Assembly: GCA_020725865.1 (NCBI GenBank)
Contig: DYEC01000011.1
Location: 1 to 64,000, forward strand
Length of the DNA stretch: 64,000 nt
Direction of reading: 5' to 3'
Origin: Anaerolinea sp.
GTDB taxonomy: Bacteria > Chloroflexota > Anaerolineae > Anaerolineales > Anaerolineaceae
Part shown: positions 23,443-32,257 of the stretch, in pieces
How positions within the stretch are numbered: position 1 is the stretch's first letter
How the letters are laid out: each line of letters starts with the position of its first letter
Program-made: the position numbers and the translations under genes
Notes under the pieces: generated by a model
What the model was told of the DNA's origin: nothing
Databases searched by the model: none
Seen by the model: only the letters and a program-made list of their open reading frames with translations

Positions 23443-25596
23443 ATGAACGGATGGGTGGGCAAGTTCTTAGGGCGGTATCAGGTGGTGGAACTGCTGGGCG
23501 AAGGGGGCATGGCGACGGTGTACAAAGCCGTGGATACCCGATTGGACCGCGAGGTTGCCATCAAAGCCATTCGCAGTGAGGATTTTCCGCCCAGTCAGGC
23601 GGAGCGGCTGCGCAAGCGCTTTGACCGCGAGGCGCGGGTGCTGGCGCAGTTGACACATACGAACATCGTGCCGATTATAGACTACGGCGAGCATGAAGGA
23701 GCGCCGTATCTGGTAATGCCGTATCTGCCGGGCGGGGCGCTCAAACGCAGGGAAAAGGGTATGCCTTGGCGGGAGGCGCTGCGGCTGGTACTGCCCATTG
23801 CCGATGCGCTGGCGTATGCACATGCACACGGCATCTTGCATCGCGATGTTAAGCCCTCCAACATTCTGATGACCGAAACCGGACTGCCGATGCTCTCGGA
23901 TTTTGGCATTGCCCGGCTGCTGGAGGACGAAAGCGGGCACACGCTGACTGGGACTGGGGGAATCGGGACACCAGGCTATATGGCGCCGGAACAAGTGGTA
24001 GGCAGCAAAGGGCTTGATGTGCGGGCAGATGTGTATTCCTTGGGAGTAGTACTGTACGAGCTGGTTGCCGGGCGTATGCCATTTGAAGCCGAGCGTCCCT
24101 CGGGTATTCTGTTAAAACAGATGACTGAAGCCCCGCCGCCGCTAGGTCAGGTGGTGAAAGATATACCGCCCGAGTTGGAACGCGTGCTAATGAAAGCGCT
24201 GGCGCGCAACCGCGAAGAACGCTACGCAGGCATGGTAGCTTTTGCAAAAGCGCTGCAGCGGGTACTGGAGGCGGACGAACGTCGTCAGCTGGCAGAGACA
24301 ATTACCCGCTTACCGTCGTCTCAAGTAAAAACAGTTCGTTCGGTTGAATTGCCAGAAGTTGCCAAGCATCCACAACCTGTACAGCAAACAAATGGGACAA
24401 TAACTTCTGGTAAACGGTCACCGGCTGGAATGATATTGACATTAACTGGTATAGTATCGTTTCTGCTAGTTGCATTAGGATTGATGACACTGCAAGTATG
24501 GAAAGGAGGGAGTGGACAACAGCTTGTAATTACACAAGTGACACTACCACAAATAACGATAGACCACCCAACATTGACACCGTTGCCAGTTGAAGAATCA
24601 CAAGTCCAGACACAGACATCCACTTCAAACGTGCCAACGGTTACTCAAACGGTTACCCAAATGTCCACCACTGAGACTCTGCCGACCGAGACAACAGCAC
24701 CGACCGAGACACAATCGCCTCAACCAATAATTATCCAGCCATCCTCGTTAATAAACGCAACTTTGCCCTCTGTCCTCATTCGTATTCGCGAGCAAGATTG
24801 GATGGAAACTGTGCTCGTGCCGGCAGGCGAGTTTCCAATGGGATCGCTAGAGAAAGAGGTTGATGATGTTACTGAGCGTTGTAAGTTAGCGGAGCCAAAC
24901 TGTTCTCGCAATTGGTTCACAGACGAAACACCCCAACATAAAGTGTATCTCGATGAGTTTTGGATTGACCGTACAGAAGTAACCAATGAGATGTATGCAC
25001 GCTGCGTACGAATGGGTAAGTGTACGCCGCCAGTTTCCTATGCTTCATATACTCGCAGCAACTATTATGACGATCCACAGTACGCAAATTATCCAGTTAT
25101 CTATGTGAACTGGGAACAGGCACAGGCTTACTGTAAATGGGCAGGGGCAGAATTACCCACAGAGGCACAGTGGGAAAAAGCAGCGCGCGGTACAGATGGG
25201 AGGTGGTATCCATGGGGAAACGAATTCAAGTGTGGTTTGGGAAACTTTGACGACGATGCGACTGATGGCGATCAGTATGTTGTGATGGGCGGCCCGAATT
25301 GTGATGGTTATTCAGACACATCTCCTGTAGGAAGTTTTCCCGCGGGAGCAAGTCCCTACGGAGCGCTGGATATGGCAGGAAACGTATGGGAATGGGTACA
25401 AGACTGGTATGATGCCGGTTATTACTCGGGACCGCAATCTGTTAATCCATCCGGGCCAAGTTCTGGGGAGGAACGAGTGATGCGAGGCGGTTCTTGGACT
25501 AGTCCTGATATCGACAATCGAACTACCTTTCGTTACAAACAAACCCTCGATTTTACTTCTTACCGCCTTGGTTTTCGATGCGCGTTTTCCCCGTGA
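23443..25596 (+). CDS. Transmembrane Ser/Thr protein kinase with extracellular SUMF1/FGE-like domain
   Basis: 717 residues. The PknB-type kinase (~10-275) has the glycine loop 'LLGEGGMATVYKAV', Lys41, 'HRDVKPSNIL' (Asp135), 'DFGIARL' and 'GTPGYMAPEQ'. One membrane helix (~329-351) is followed by a Thr/Pro-rich spacer and, at ~450-715, a formylglycine-generating-enzyme-like domain ('EFPMGSLEKEV', 'LPTEAQWEKAARG', 'MAGNVWEWVQDWY', 'VMRGGSW'). The two catalytic cysteines of true FGE are absent (the region reads 'SWTSPDIDNRTTFRYKQ'), so this is more likely a ligand-sensing domain of C-type-lectin-like fold. No modified partner is encoded nearby. Confidence 0.9.
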   Translation: MNGWVGKFLGRYQVVELLGEGGMATVYKAVDTRLDREVAIKAIRSEDFPPSQAERLRKRFDREARVLAQLTHTNIVPIIDYGEHEGAPYLVMPYLPGGALKRREKGMPWREALRLVLPIADALAYAHAHGILHRDVKPSNILMTETGLPMLSDFGIARLLEDESGHTLTGTGGIGTPGYMAPEQVVGSKGLDVRADVYSLGVVLYELVAGRMPFEAERPSGILLKQMTEAPPPLGQVVKDIPPELERVLMKALARNREERYAGMVAFAKALQRVLEADERRQLAETITRLPSSQVKTVRSVELPEVAKHPQPVQQTNGTITSGKRSPAGMILTLTGIVSFLLVALGLMTLQVWKGGSGQQLVITQVTLPQITIDHPTLTPLPVEESQVQTQTSTSNVPTVTQTVTQMSTTETLPTETTAPTETQSPQPIIIQPSSLINATLPSVLIRIREQDWMETVLVPAGEFPMGSLEKEVDDVTERCKLAEPNCSRNWFTDETPQHKVYLDEFWIDRTEVTNEMYARCVRMGKCTPPVSYASYTRSNYYDDPQYANYPVIYVNWEQAQAYCKWAGAELPTEAQWEKAARGTDGRWYPWGNEFKCGLGNFDDDATDGDQYVVMGGPNCDGYSDTSPVGSFPAGASPYGALDMAGNVWEWVQDWYDAGYYSGPQSVNPSGPSSGEERVMRGGSWTSPDIDNRTTFRYKQTLDFTSYRLGFRCAFSP

Positions 25597-25811
25597 AGTA
25601 AGAAAGGGACAAAAAATATTTTTCCTCGAGCGGATTATTGTAAAACGAGACTAATATTGTCCAGCCCTCCCAATGACGCAATGTTTCAAGATGCTACGTT
25701 TACAGTGTGCTTAGAAGAGTTTTTTATCCTGAACACGCCTGCAAAATGAACACTTTTTGAGAAGGTCAAGTTGGTTTACAATAGGGCAAAATCCACTGAT
25801 AGAGGTAAAAA

Positions 25812-26027
25812 ATGGCAGAGCAATTATCCCCGGGTGATTTTGTGACCTTTGTCAAACAGGGCGGGATACCGGTGCGGGTGGTGCGCTATGGCGGCGTGTA
25901 TGTGCGGTATGTTTCTTACGGCGGCAAGCCGGTGACCATCTCTCATTACGAAGGCACGCCGATCACCATCGAGCGCGAAGCCGAATTACCGCAGGAAATC
26001 CGCGAGGAGATCGGCTATGACGTCTGA
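25812..26027 (+). CDS. Small beta-rich protein of unknown function
   Basis: 71 residues with AGAGG upstream. The core is a repeated strand pattern around glycines ('IPVRVVRYGGVYVRYVSYGG', 'KPVTISHYEGTPITIE'), suggesting a small barrel. The end overlaps the DinB-family gene by 11 bases, so they are likely co-translated. No family recognised. Confidence 0.6.
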   Translation: MAEQLSPGDFVTFVKQGGIPVRVVRYGGVYVRYVSYGGKPVTISHYEGTPITIEREAELPQEIREEIGYDV

Positions 26028-26529
26028 ACTGCATCCGCTGGTGATCCAATTGCGCTTTGCCCGCCAGAGTCTGCTACGCGGTTTGGAGGGCGTTTCTGAA
26101 GAGGATGCCCGCCGCCGGCTGGAGCCGATGAACTGCCTGAGCTGGATTGTGGGACATCTGGCGAATATCGAAAACCGCTGGTGGGTCTTGCTGGCGCAGG
26201 GAGAGGAATTACTGCCCGAGCTGAACGAGCTGGTGGGCTACGGCAAACCTGCCAGCACGCCCCCGCTGGCAGAGATGCGCACTGCGTGGCAGACCATTAC
26301 CAGAGCTGCCGACCGCTATCTGGATACGGTTACAACCGAAACCCTGCAACAGTATTTTATTTGGAAGGGCAAACCGCGCCCCGAAACCATCGGCACCATG
26401 CTTTTGCGCTGTATCTACCATTACTGGTATCATATCGGCGAAGCCAGCGCCATCCGTCAACTGCTGGGACATTCCAGCCTGCCCGAATATATCGGTGATA
26501 TGTCCATGGCGCCCTATCAGCCAGAGTAA
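26017..26529 (+). CDS. DinB-family protein
   Basis: 170 residues forming the four-helix DinB/YfiT-like fold, usually metal-binding with three histidines. Candidates are the His in 'WIVGHLANIENRWW' and two in 'YHYWYHIGEASAIRQLLGH'. Family members include thiol-dependent transferases (bacillithiol or mycothiol S-transferases and maleylpyruvate isomerases), but many have no known role. It overlaps the preceding small gene and converges with the FecR-like gene across a terminator. Confidence 0.75.
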   Translation: MTSELHPLVIQLRFARQSLLRGLEGVSEEDARRRLEPMNCLSWIVGHLANIENRWWVLLAQGEELLPELNELVGYGKPASTPPLAEMRTAWQTITRAADRYLDTVTTETLQQYFIWKGKPRPETIGTMLLRCIYHYWYHIGEASAIRQLLGHSSLPEYIGDMSMAPYQPE

Positions 26530-26552
26530 GCAAAACCGCTGGAACGGTGTAT

Positions 26553-26587
26553 CAAAAAAGCGCCTGCTCCCCCTTTGATCAGGCGCT
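26553..26587 (-). terminator. Intrinsic terminator of the ECF sigma/FecR operon
   Basis: On the minus strand AGCGCCTG (26587-26580) pairs with CAGGCGCT (26566-26559) and is followed by a run of six T's. It lies just downstream of the FecR-like gene and may also stop the converging DinB gene poorly. Confidence 0.8.
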
Positions 26588-26611
26588 GTGGGTAGCAATG
26601 CCCGGCAATCG

Positions 26612-28279
26612 TTAGGGCTTTTGCTTGTCCGGTTTGGGTTTCTGGGTGGGTTTGCCGTGCTGTGGCATTTTGGGCGTTGGCTGGGGGTGTAGCTTTGGCT
26701 CCACGGTTTTCTTGATGTTGCCCCAGCCCATGCCGGAAGCGCGCATAGCAAAGATTTCCGCCACTGGTCTGCCGCTTTGCTGTGCCATTTCGTAAGCCAG
26801 ATCAATCTCGCCAAAGCCGTAACCCTGACAGAACCAGCTCATGATCTCGTTATATGAAACGCCCCAGCGCGTTGCCAGCCGCAAACCCTCCGGGTGTTGC
26901 CATTCGCCGCCCCCGCAGCCGGCGCGCTCTCCCTCAAAGGTCGGTTCGGGTGTGACGGAGACTTCGGGCGTGGCGGTTATCGGCTTGACTGTACCGGTGG
27001 GTGAGGTTTCGGGTGTGAGGCTTTGCGCCACCACAGGGCTGGGAGTTGGTTCTTCGCTTTCCTCTTCCTGTTCCAGCGCCTCAATTTCTTTTGCCAGCCA
27101 GGAACCGTCTTTCTGAACGGCGAAGTTCACGCTGACCACATCCCCAACAGAAAGATCACCGGAAAATTCTGTTTGCTCGTTCACGGTAATCGTCTTGCCC
27201 CCGATGATCCACACGTTGTTGCTGATGGACTCGATGACGCCGGTAAAGCGCAGTTTCACCTTATTGTTCTTTGCATACGTGAGACGATCGGCAAGGTAAG
27301 CGCCATCCGGCAGAATGCGCCCGCGCGCCAGCACCCAATCGCCGACCTGGAATCCATCGGCAAGCGTGTCATCCACGCGGATAGGAACGCCGGCGATGAC
27401 CCATGTGTTATCCTCGATTGCCTGAATCATCCCCTGAATAAAGAAGGCATACGCCGGTTCGTCCGGTGTGCTCTGGGGTTCTACCAGCGTCGCCTGTCCG
27501 GCAGTCAGAAAGACGGTTGTGTCGCCTTCGCTGACCGCTACCCTGCCGCGGTCTACCGCGTAATATACACCGTCATCGGGGATGACATCCACCGCGAAAG
27601 CCGTACCGTGCACCTCGGCTATGCCGGCAGGCGTCAGCACCCTGTAAAAAGCGCTCCCGCCGCGCAGTCTGACTACCTGATGGCTGGTCTCGCCGTAAAG
27701 CTGGCGCAATTGCAGCATGAGCGTTTTCCGCCAGTGTCCGCCTAATTGCTCAATTAACAAAGCTGTGTCCGGCTCGATAAGGGTGCGGCTGCCCTCGAAG
27801 TACACCAGCGCAGCGCGCGAATCGGGACGTGTACGTACAACCTGCCCCTGGCGAAGGCTCTGTCCTTCGCTAGCCACCGTCCAATCCTGCGCCTCCGGTG
27901 ACGAGGCTACTTCGACCACACCCTGAATATCGGCTAGGGTGGCGGTTCGTGCGCCGGGCGGTGTGCCGAAGGCCAGCAGCAGAAAGGCAAACACCGCAGC
28001 CCCCGCCAGTCCCAGCGATGTCAGCGCGCCGATCCACTTCCATGAGATGCGCCTGCTGCGGGCACCGCTCCCTGCGGCGGCGATTACCCGTTTGCGCTGT
28101 GCCTGTGCCTTAAGCGGATCCAGGGCTGGGTGGCCGGCGCTGCGGATTTGCGCCGCCGTGCACAGCAAACCTGCCAGTTCGGGTTCGTCGGCGGGCAGGC
28201 TGGGAAGAATATCATCGAGCGACTCACCTGCATCCAGACGTTGCAGGGCGTTTTCCAGAAGATCATCCTGTTGTACCAT
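26612..28279 (-). CDS. FecR-like membrane protein with DUF5666-type repeats, likely ECF sigma partner
   Basis: 555 residues. A cytoplasmic N-terminal ~80 residues precede a membrane helix (~84-107). A FecR domain follows (~115-265; 'VVRTRPDSRAALVYFEGSRT', 'GIAEVHGTAFAVDVIPDDGV'), then two beta repeats of DUF5666 type ('AIEDNTWVIAGVPIRVD', 'SISNNVWIIGGKTITVN'), a Thr/Pro-rich linker, and a C-terminal helical domain ('YNEIMSWFCQGYGFGEIDLA'). The start overlaps the sigma gene by 17 bases, the usual sigma/anti-sigma order. It lacks an obvious zinc-finger anti-sigma motif, so inhibition of the sigma factor is inferred. Confidence 0.75.
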   Translation of the reverse strand: MVQQDDLLENALQRLDAGESLDDILPSLPADEPELAGLLCTAAQIRSAGHPALDPLKAQAQRKRVIAAAGSGARSRRISWKWIGALTSLGLAGAAVFAFLLLAFGTPPGARTATLADIQGVVEVASSPEAQDWTVASEGQSLRQGQVVRTRPDSRAALVYFEGSRTLIEPDTALLIEQLGGHWRKTLMLQLRQLYGETSHQVVRLRGGSAFYRVLTPAGIAEVHGTAFAVDVIPDDGVYYAVDRGRVAVSEGDTTVFLTAGQATLVEPQSTPDEPAYAFFIQGMIQAIEDNTWVIAGVPIRVDDTLADGFQVGDWVLARGRILPDGAYLADRLTYAKNNKVKLRFTGVIESISNNVWIIGGKTITVNEQTEFSGDLSVGDVVSVNFAVQKDGSWLAKEIEALEQEEESEEPTPSPVVAQSLTPETSPTGTVKPITATPEVSVTPEPTFEGERAGCGGGEWQHPEGLRLATRWGVSYNEIMSWFCQGYGFGEIDLAYEMAQQSGRPVAEIFAMRASGMGWGNIKKTVEPKLHPQPTPKMPQHGKPTQKPKPDKQKP

Positions 28280-28829
28280 CTTTTTCCTCCGCTGGTTTGA
28301 GGAGTTCGCGCAGGGTAATTAAAGCGCGCCGTTGCAGACCTTTGACCGCATCCTCGCTTTTGTGCAGGGTAGCAGCGACCTCGGCGATGGGCATCCCAAC
28401 CACAAAGCGCATCAACACCACTTCGCGCTGCTCGTCGTTGAGCCTTGCAAGCGCTTTTGAGAGCCGGGTGCTGGTCAGCCGCTGGTGAGCAGTATCTTCG
28501 GGGTCTTGTTCCAGAGCGGGCAGGCTTTCGTGGAGCGGCTGGGTGGAGCGGTTGTGGTTACGGCGAAAGTGATCAATGGACAGGTTGCGGGCGATCTGGA
28601 ACAGCCAGGCGCGAAAGGTCGCTGCGCTGCTGCGGTATGCCGGCAGTGCCTGAACCATCTTGAGAAACACCTCGCCGGTCAGGTCTTCGGCAGTCTGCAA
28701 ATCGGCAGTGCGGTACGCCAGATAGCGGAAGATGCTCTGGTAATGGCGCTCGTAAAGCTGCCCGGCAGCTTCGGGACTGCCCTGCCGGGCGAGGGCGATG
28801 AGGTTGGGAATGGTTTCTGTCTCTTTCAA
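28263..28829 (-). CDS. ECF-type RNA polymerase sigma factor
   Basis: 188 residues. Region 2 is 'YERHYQSIFRYLAYRTADLQ', 'TAEDLTGEVFLKMVQALPAY', 'FRAWLFQIARNLSIDHFRRN'; region 4 is 'LNDEQREVVLMRFVVGMPIA', 'EVAATLHKSEDAVKGLQRRA'. It lacks domains 1 and 3, typical of ECF factors. It is the first gene of a two-gene operon with the FecR-like membrane protein, so it probably answers an envelope signal. Target genes are unknown. Confidence 0.9.
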   Translation of the reverse strand: MKETETIPNLIALARQGSPEAAGQLYERHYQSIFRYLAYRTADLQTAEDLTGEVFLKMVQALPAYRSSAATFRAWLFQIARNLSIDHFRRNHNRSTQPLHESLPALEQDPEDTAHQRLTSTRLSKALARLNDEQREVVLMRFVVGMPIAEVAATLHKSEDAVKGLQRRALITLRELLKPAEEKDGTTG

Positions 28830-28958
28830 CCGGCGTGAACCCTCAAGTTTCTTATAGATTCAAACGCAACAGGGAGGAAAAAGAGTCGTTCACACACAGG
28901 TGGAAAACGGGTGGTTTATTGAGAGCTGGCAGCAAAGAATTGGGGAATGAAAAAACCA

Positions 28959-29048
<90 letters not shown>

Positions 29049-29135
29049 GGGGTGGCTGTAATTATACAGTGTTTCTCTTCATTTGGGGAGAAACGCGGCA
29101 TGTGCGGAACTGCGCTCGGCCGGCATTTGTACTGT

Positions 29136-29735
29136 TCAAACAGGCGATCCGGCGGTGCTGTCGGCGTTTCTGAAATTAGTGCGGATTTCTGTCCATTTCA
29201 CCCGTCCCGTTTGAACCGCATTTCTGACTTGTCTTTCCCGCTCGCTGAGTGAGGAGGAGCCGGTTTTGATCTCGGCAAAAACAATTTCCCTGACATTTTC
29301 GTCATTCAGCCCGTCAAAGATGATCAGGTCAATCGGACTGCCGATGAAACGGGCATCTTTTGGATTGTAAGTAAAATCGGGCAGATAGGGCACGAGATGT
29401 TCGGTAATTTTGCCGGTGATGACCGACTGGCTGCGCTGGATAGCATCCTCACGGATGAGCTTTTCATACTCCGCCTTCCACTTTTCAAATTCCACCTTCA
29501 TCTCCGCGCGGGCAGTTTCTAACTGCTGTTTGCGGGATTGCTCCAGTTCCTGTTCACGCCATTTCTGCAATTGTTCCTGTGCTTTCTGAAAGGCGAGCTG
29601 TGTTTGTTTGCGGTATTCCTCGGCAATTTTGGACTTAAGCGAGTAGTATTGATAGACTAGAAAAGCCACTGCACCGATGGCGATGATGAGCAGCGCCGCC
29701 AGCACTAGAAGAATAACAAACAAAGGGTCTTGCAT
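29136..29735 (-). CDS. Holliday-junction-resolvase-related membrane-anchored nuclease (Endonuc_Holl family)
   Basis: 199 residues. An N-terminal membrane helix ('VILLVLAALLIIAIGAVAFL') leads into a charged coiled coil (~35-110), then a restriction-like nuclease core: 'ITEHLVPYLPDFTYNPKDAR', 'FIGSPIDLIIFDGL' (catalytic Asp), 'VREIVFAEIKTGSSSLSERE' (ExK). This is the 'endonuclease related to archaeal Holliday junction resolvase' family. ATG at 29735 is preferred because GAGG lies 6 bases upstream. Its biological role is unproven. Confidence 0.8.
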   Translation of the reverse strand: MQDPLFVILLVLAALLIIAIGAVAFLVYQYYSLKSKIAEEYRKQTQLAFQKAQEQLQKWREQELEQSRKQQLETARAEMKVEFEKWKAEYEKLIREDAIQRSQSVITGKITEHLVPYLPDFTYNPKDARFIGSPIDLIIFDGLNDENVREIVFAEIKTGSSSLSERERQVRNAVQTGRVKWTEIRTNFRNADSTAGSPV

Positions 29736-29839
29736 GGGAAACCTCATGATTCGTGAATATAATCAGCAGTGCCTGTCAAAATTATACATAATAAAATACC
29801 CCCGGGTGTTCCTTGCTGAGCAGGTCATGCGTCTCTCCC

Positions 29840-29867
29840 TAGACACCCCATTTAAATGGCATATAAT
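29840..29867 (+). promoter_or_regulatory. Promoter of the MacB-type exporter operon
   Basis: TAGACA (29840-29845), 16-bp spacer and TATAAT (29862-29867). Predicted start about 29874, leaving a leader of about 85 bases before the permease gene. Confidence 0.6.
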
Positions 29868-29959
29868 AGTCTTTAATCTTTGCGATGGTCGCGCAAGTGA
29901 ACGAACTGCGCGGCTATTCTTGCGCAAGAATGGATTGTCCGTGCCGGAGCAAAAGGGTA

Positions 29960-32212
29960 ATGAACATCATCTTCCGCAATCTCCTGCGCCGCAAGACCCG
30001 CACGCTGATCAGCGTGGTCGGGATTAGCATTGGCGTGGCGGCTATTATCCTGCTGGGGGCAATGTCCAAAGGACTGGAAGCGGGTTACTCCTCCATTCTC
30101 ACCGGCACCAAAGCCGACCTGATTCTTTCCCAGCCGGATGCCGTTGAGCTGAGTTACAGCTCGGTGGATGAATCGGTCGGCAAAGAACTGGAAAATATGC
30201 CCGAGGTTGCCGAAGTTACCGGCATGATTGAGGGATTTCTCCAGTCCGAAGGTGCATTCTACATGTTCCTGTTCGGTTATCCCGAAGACAGTTTTGCACT
30301 GGAAAGGTTCACGATCAAAGAGGGGATTTCGCTCAGTGACAAGACAGCACACACGCAGCGCGGCAAACCGCTGATACTGGGTTCCGCCGCCGCCGAAGCC
30401 TTAAAGAAAAAAGCCGGTGATACCCTGCGCGCCGGTGAGACGGTTTTCCGCATTGTCGGCATTTACGAAACCGGCGATGCCTTTGAGGATAGCGGCGCTG
30501 TGCTGAACCTGCACGATGCGCAGGAGCTTCTCGGCAAGCCCCGGCAGGTCAGCCTGTTTTACATCCGCTTGAAAGACCCGCAGTTGCGCGCGCGGCTACA
30601 GGCACGGGTAGAGCGTCTCTGGCCCAATCTGGAACTGGCTGGCACACGCGAATTGGCAGACAAGCAGATTTTCGATGACATGATGGGTGCCTACACCATG
30701 GTCTTTGCCGGGCTGGCAATCATCCTTGGCGGTGTGGGGATGATGAATGCCCAACTGATGTCAGTCTTTGAGCGGACGCGTGAGATCGGCGTGCTGCGCG
30801 CGGTGGGCTGGAGCAGCCGTCGCGTATTGGGAATGATCCTTGGTGAATCCCTGCTCGTGTGTATTGCTGGCGGCGCGCTGGGGGTCGGGCTGGGGTATTC
30901 GGGGCTGGTGGCAATCTCAAAAGTTACCGTGATGATGGGGATGAGCCCGGACAGCATGACACCGGGACTGGTAGCACAGGCAATGGTCACCGTGGTGATC
31001 CTCGGACTGGTGGGCGGTTTGTACCCTGCCTGGCGGGCTTCGCGCCTGCAGCCGGTGGAGGCGCTGCGTTATGAGGGCGGGAGCACCGGTCAGCGGGTGA
31101 AACGCATCCGCTTTGGCGATATGGCAATTCAAAGCCTGCGCCAGCGTTCCGTCCGCACCCTGCTGACCCTATCCGTGATTGCCATCACCGTCGGCGCGCT
31201 GATGGCATTTCAGGCAGTCCTGGATGGCGCCGCCGAGTCCTTCACTCAAATTGCATTGGGTGCAGATGCAGAGATCATGGTGCGGCAGGCAAATATCTCC
31301 GATACCAGTACCAGCGCGCTGGATGAACGGGTCGTGGACCGTATTGCTGCCATGCCGGAGGTTGCAGGGGTGAGCGGACTGGCTTTTACCGCCGTCGTGC
31401 TACCTGAGGGCAAGGGCTTCTTTATCCTGCAGGGCTATCAGCCGGGCACCTTTGCCATGAAGCGTTTCCATATCATCGAGGGCGAAACTCTGACCCGCAA
31501 CCGGCAGATGATTATCGGCAAACAGATGGCTGACTCGTTGAATAAAGGAGTTGGCGACACGATTGTGCTGAGCGGGGTCCGTTTTCAGATTGTAGGGATT
31601 TATGAAAGCAGCGTGAGCTGGGAGGGGCTGGGCGGCGTGATCACCCTGCGCGATGCACAAACCTTTATGGGGCGCCCACGCAAGGTGACCATGGTCACCG
31701 TCAAGTTAAAAGACCCTTCGCAGGCTTCCGCCGTCGTGGACAAAATCAACCGGATGCCGGATGCCGCCGCTGCGCTGGCAGGCGAGTTCATCCGCCAAAC
31801 ACCGGATATGCAGGCTTCCGGTGCTTTGATGAATGGTATTTCCATGCTGGCGATCATCGTGGGTGGGCTGGGGGTCATGAACACGATGCTGATGTCGGTC
31901 TTTGAACGGACGCGGGAGATCGGTGTTCTGCGCGCGGTGGGCTGGCGGCGGCGGGCAGTCATGTCATTGATCCTGCGCGAAGCAGTGTTGCTGGCACTGC
32001 TGGGTGGACTGGGAGGAATGATTTTTGCGCTGGTTGTGTCGTTTGGCATCATGAACGCCCCAATGATGGGTGATATGCTCAAACCGGTGTGGAGCGCCGG
32101 AACGTTTATTCAAGCCATTTTAATCTCGCTGGTTCTGGGTGCGCTGGGCGGTTTCTACCCGGCTTATCGTGCCACCCGTTTGCAGCCTGTGGAGGCATTG
32201 CGTTATGAATAA
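29960..32212 (+). CDS. MacB/FtsX-type ABC permease, two fused copies
   Basis: 750 residues. Two similar halves, each with an N-terminal membrane helix, an extracellular MacB_PCD domain and a FtsX core. The first half ends 'AWRASRLQPVEALRYEGG' near residue 375; the second ends 'AYRATRLQPVEALRYE'. Matching motifs include 'VGGVGMMNAQLMSVFERTRE' type sequences followed by 'IGVLRAVGW' in both halves. A single chain could thus form the pseudo-dimer that normally needs two permeases. It heads an operon with an adaptor lipoprotein and ATPase, an efflux or lipid/peptide export system. ATG at 29960 follows AAAAGGG closely. Confidence 0.85.
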   Translation: MNIIFRNLLRRKTRTLISVVGISIGVAAIILLGAMSKGLEAGYSSILTGTKADLILSQPDAVELSYSSVDESVGKELENMPEVAEVTGMIEGFLQSEGAFYMFLFGYPEDSFALERFTIKEGISLSDKTAHTQRGKPLILGSAAAEALKKKAGDTLRAGETVFRIVGIYETGDAFEDSGAVLNLHDAQELLGKPRQVSLFYIRLKDPQLRARLQARVERLWPNLELAGTRELADKQIFDDMMGAYTMVFAGLAIILGGVGMMNAQLMSVFERTREIGVLRAVGWSSRRVLGMILGESLLVCIAGGALGVGLGYSGLVAISKVTVMMGMSPDSMTPGLVAQAMVTVVILGLVGGLYPAWRASRLQPVEALRYEGGSTGQRVKRIRFGDMAIQSLRQRSVRTLLTLSVIAITVGALMAFQAVLDGAAESFTQIALGADAEIMVRQANISDTSTSALDERVVDRIAAMPEVAGVSGLAFTAVVLPEGKGFFILQGYQPGTFAMKRFHIIEGETLTRNRQMIIGKQMADSLNKGVGDTIVLSGVRFQIVGIYESSVSWEGLGGVITLRDAQTFMGRPRKVTMVTVKLKDPSQASAVVDKINRMPDAAAALAGEFIRQTPDMQASGALMNGISMLAIIVGGLGVMNTMLMSVFERTREIGVLRAVGWRRRAVMSLILREAVLLALLGGLGGMIFALVVSFGIMNAPMMGDMLKPVWSAGTFIQAILISLVLGALGGFYPAYRATRLQPVEALRYE

Positions 32213-32257
32213 TGATTTCCTCATGTATAATTGAAGGTGGAGAGAAAGGAGGAGGAC

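Noticed and set aside
24800-25596. Diversity-generating retroelement target (SUMF1/C-lectin fold)
   Set aside because: No reverse transcriptase, template repeat or adenine-biased variable repeat is present in the window.
25597-25811. Promoter before the small beta-rich protein gene (TTGAGA ... TACAAT)
   Set aside because: The spacing is 14 bp, too short for a sigma70 promoter; only a weak TTTTGA would fit 17 bp.
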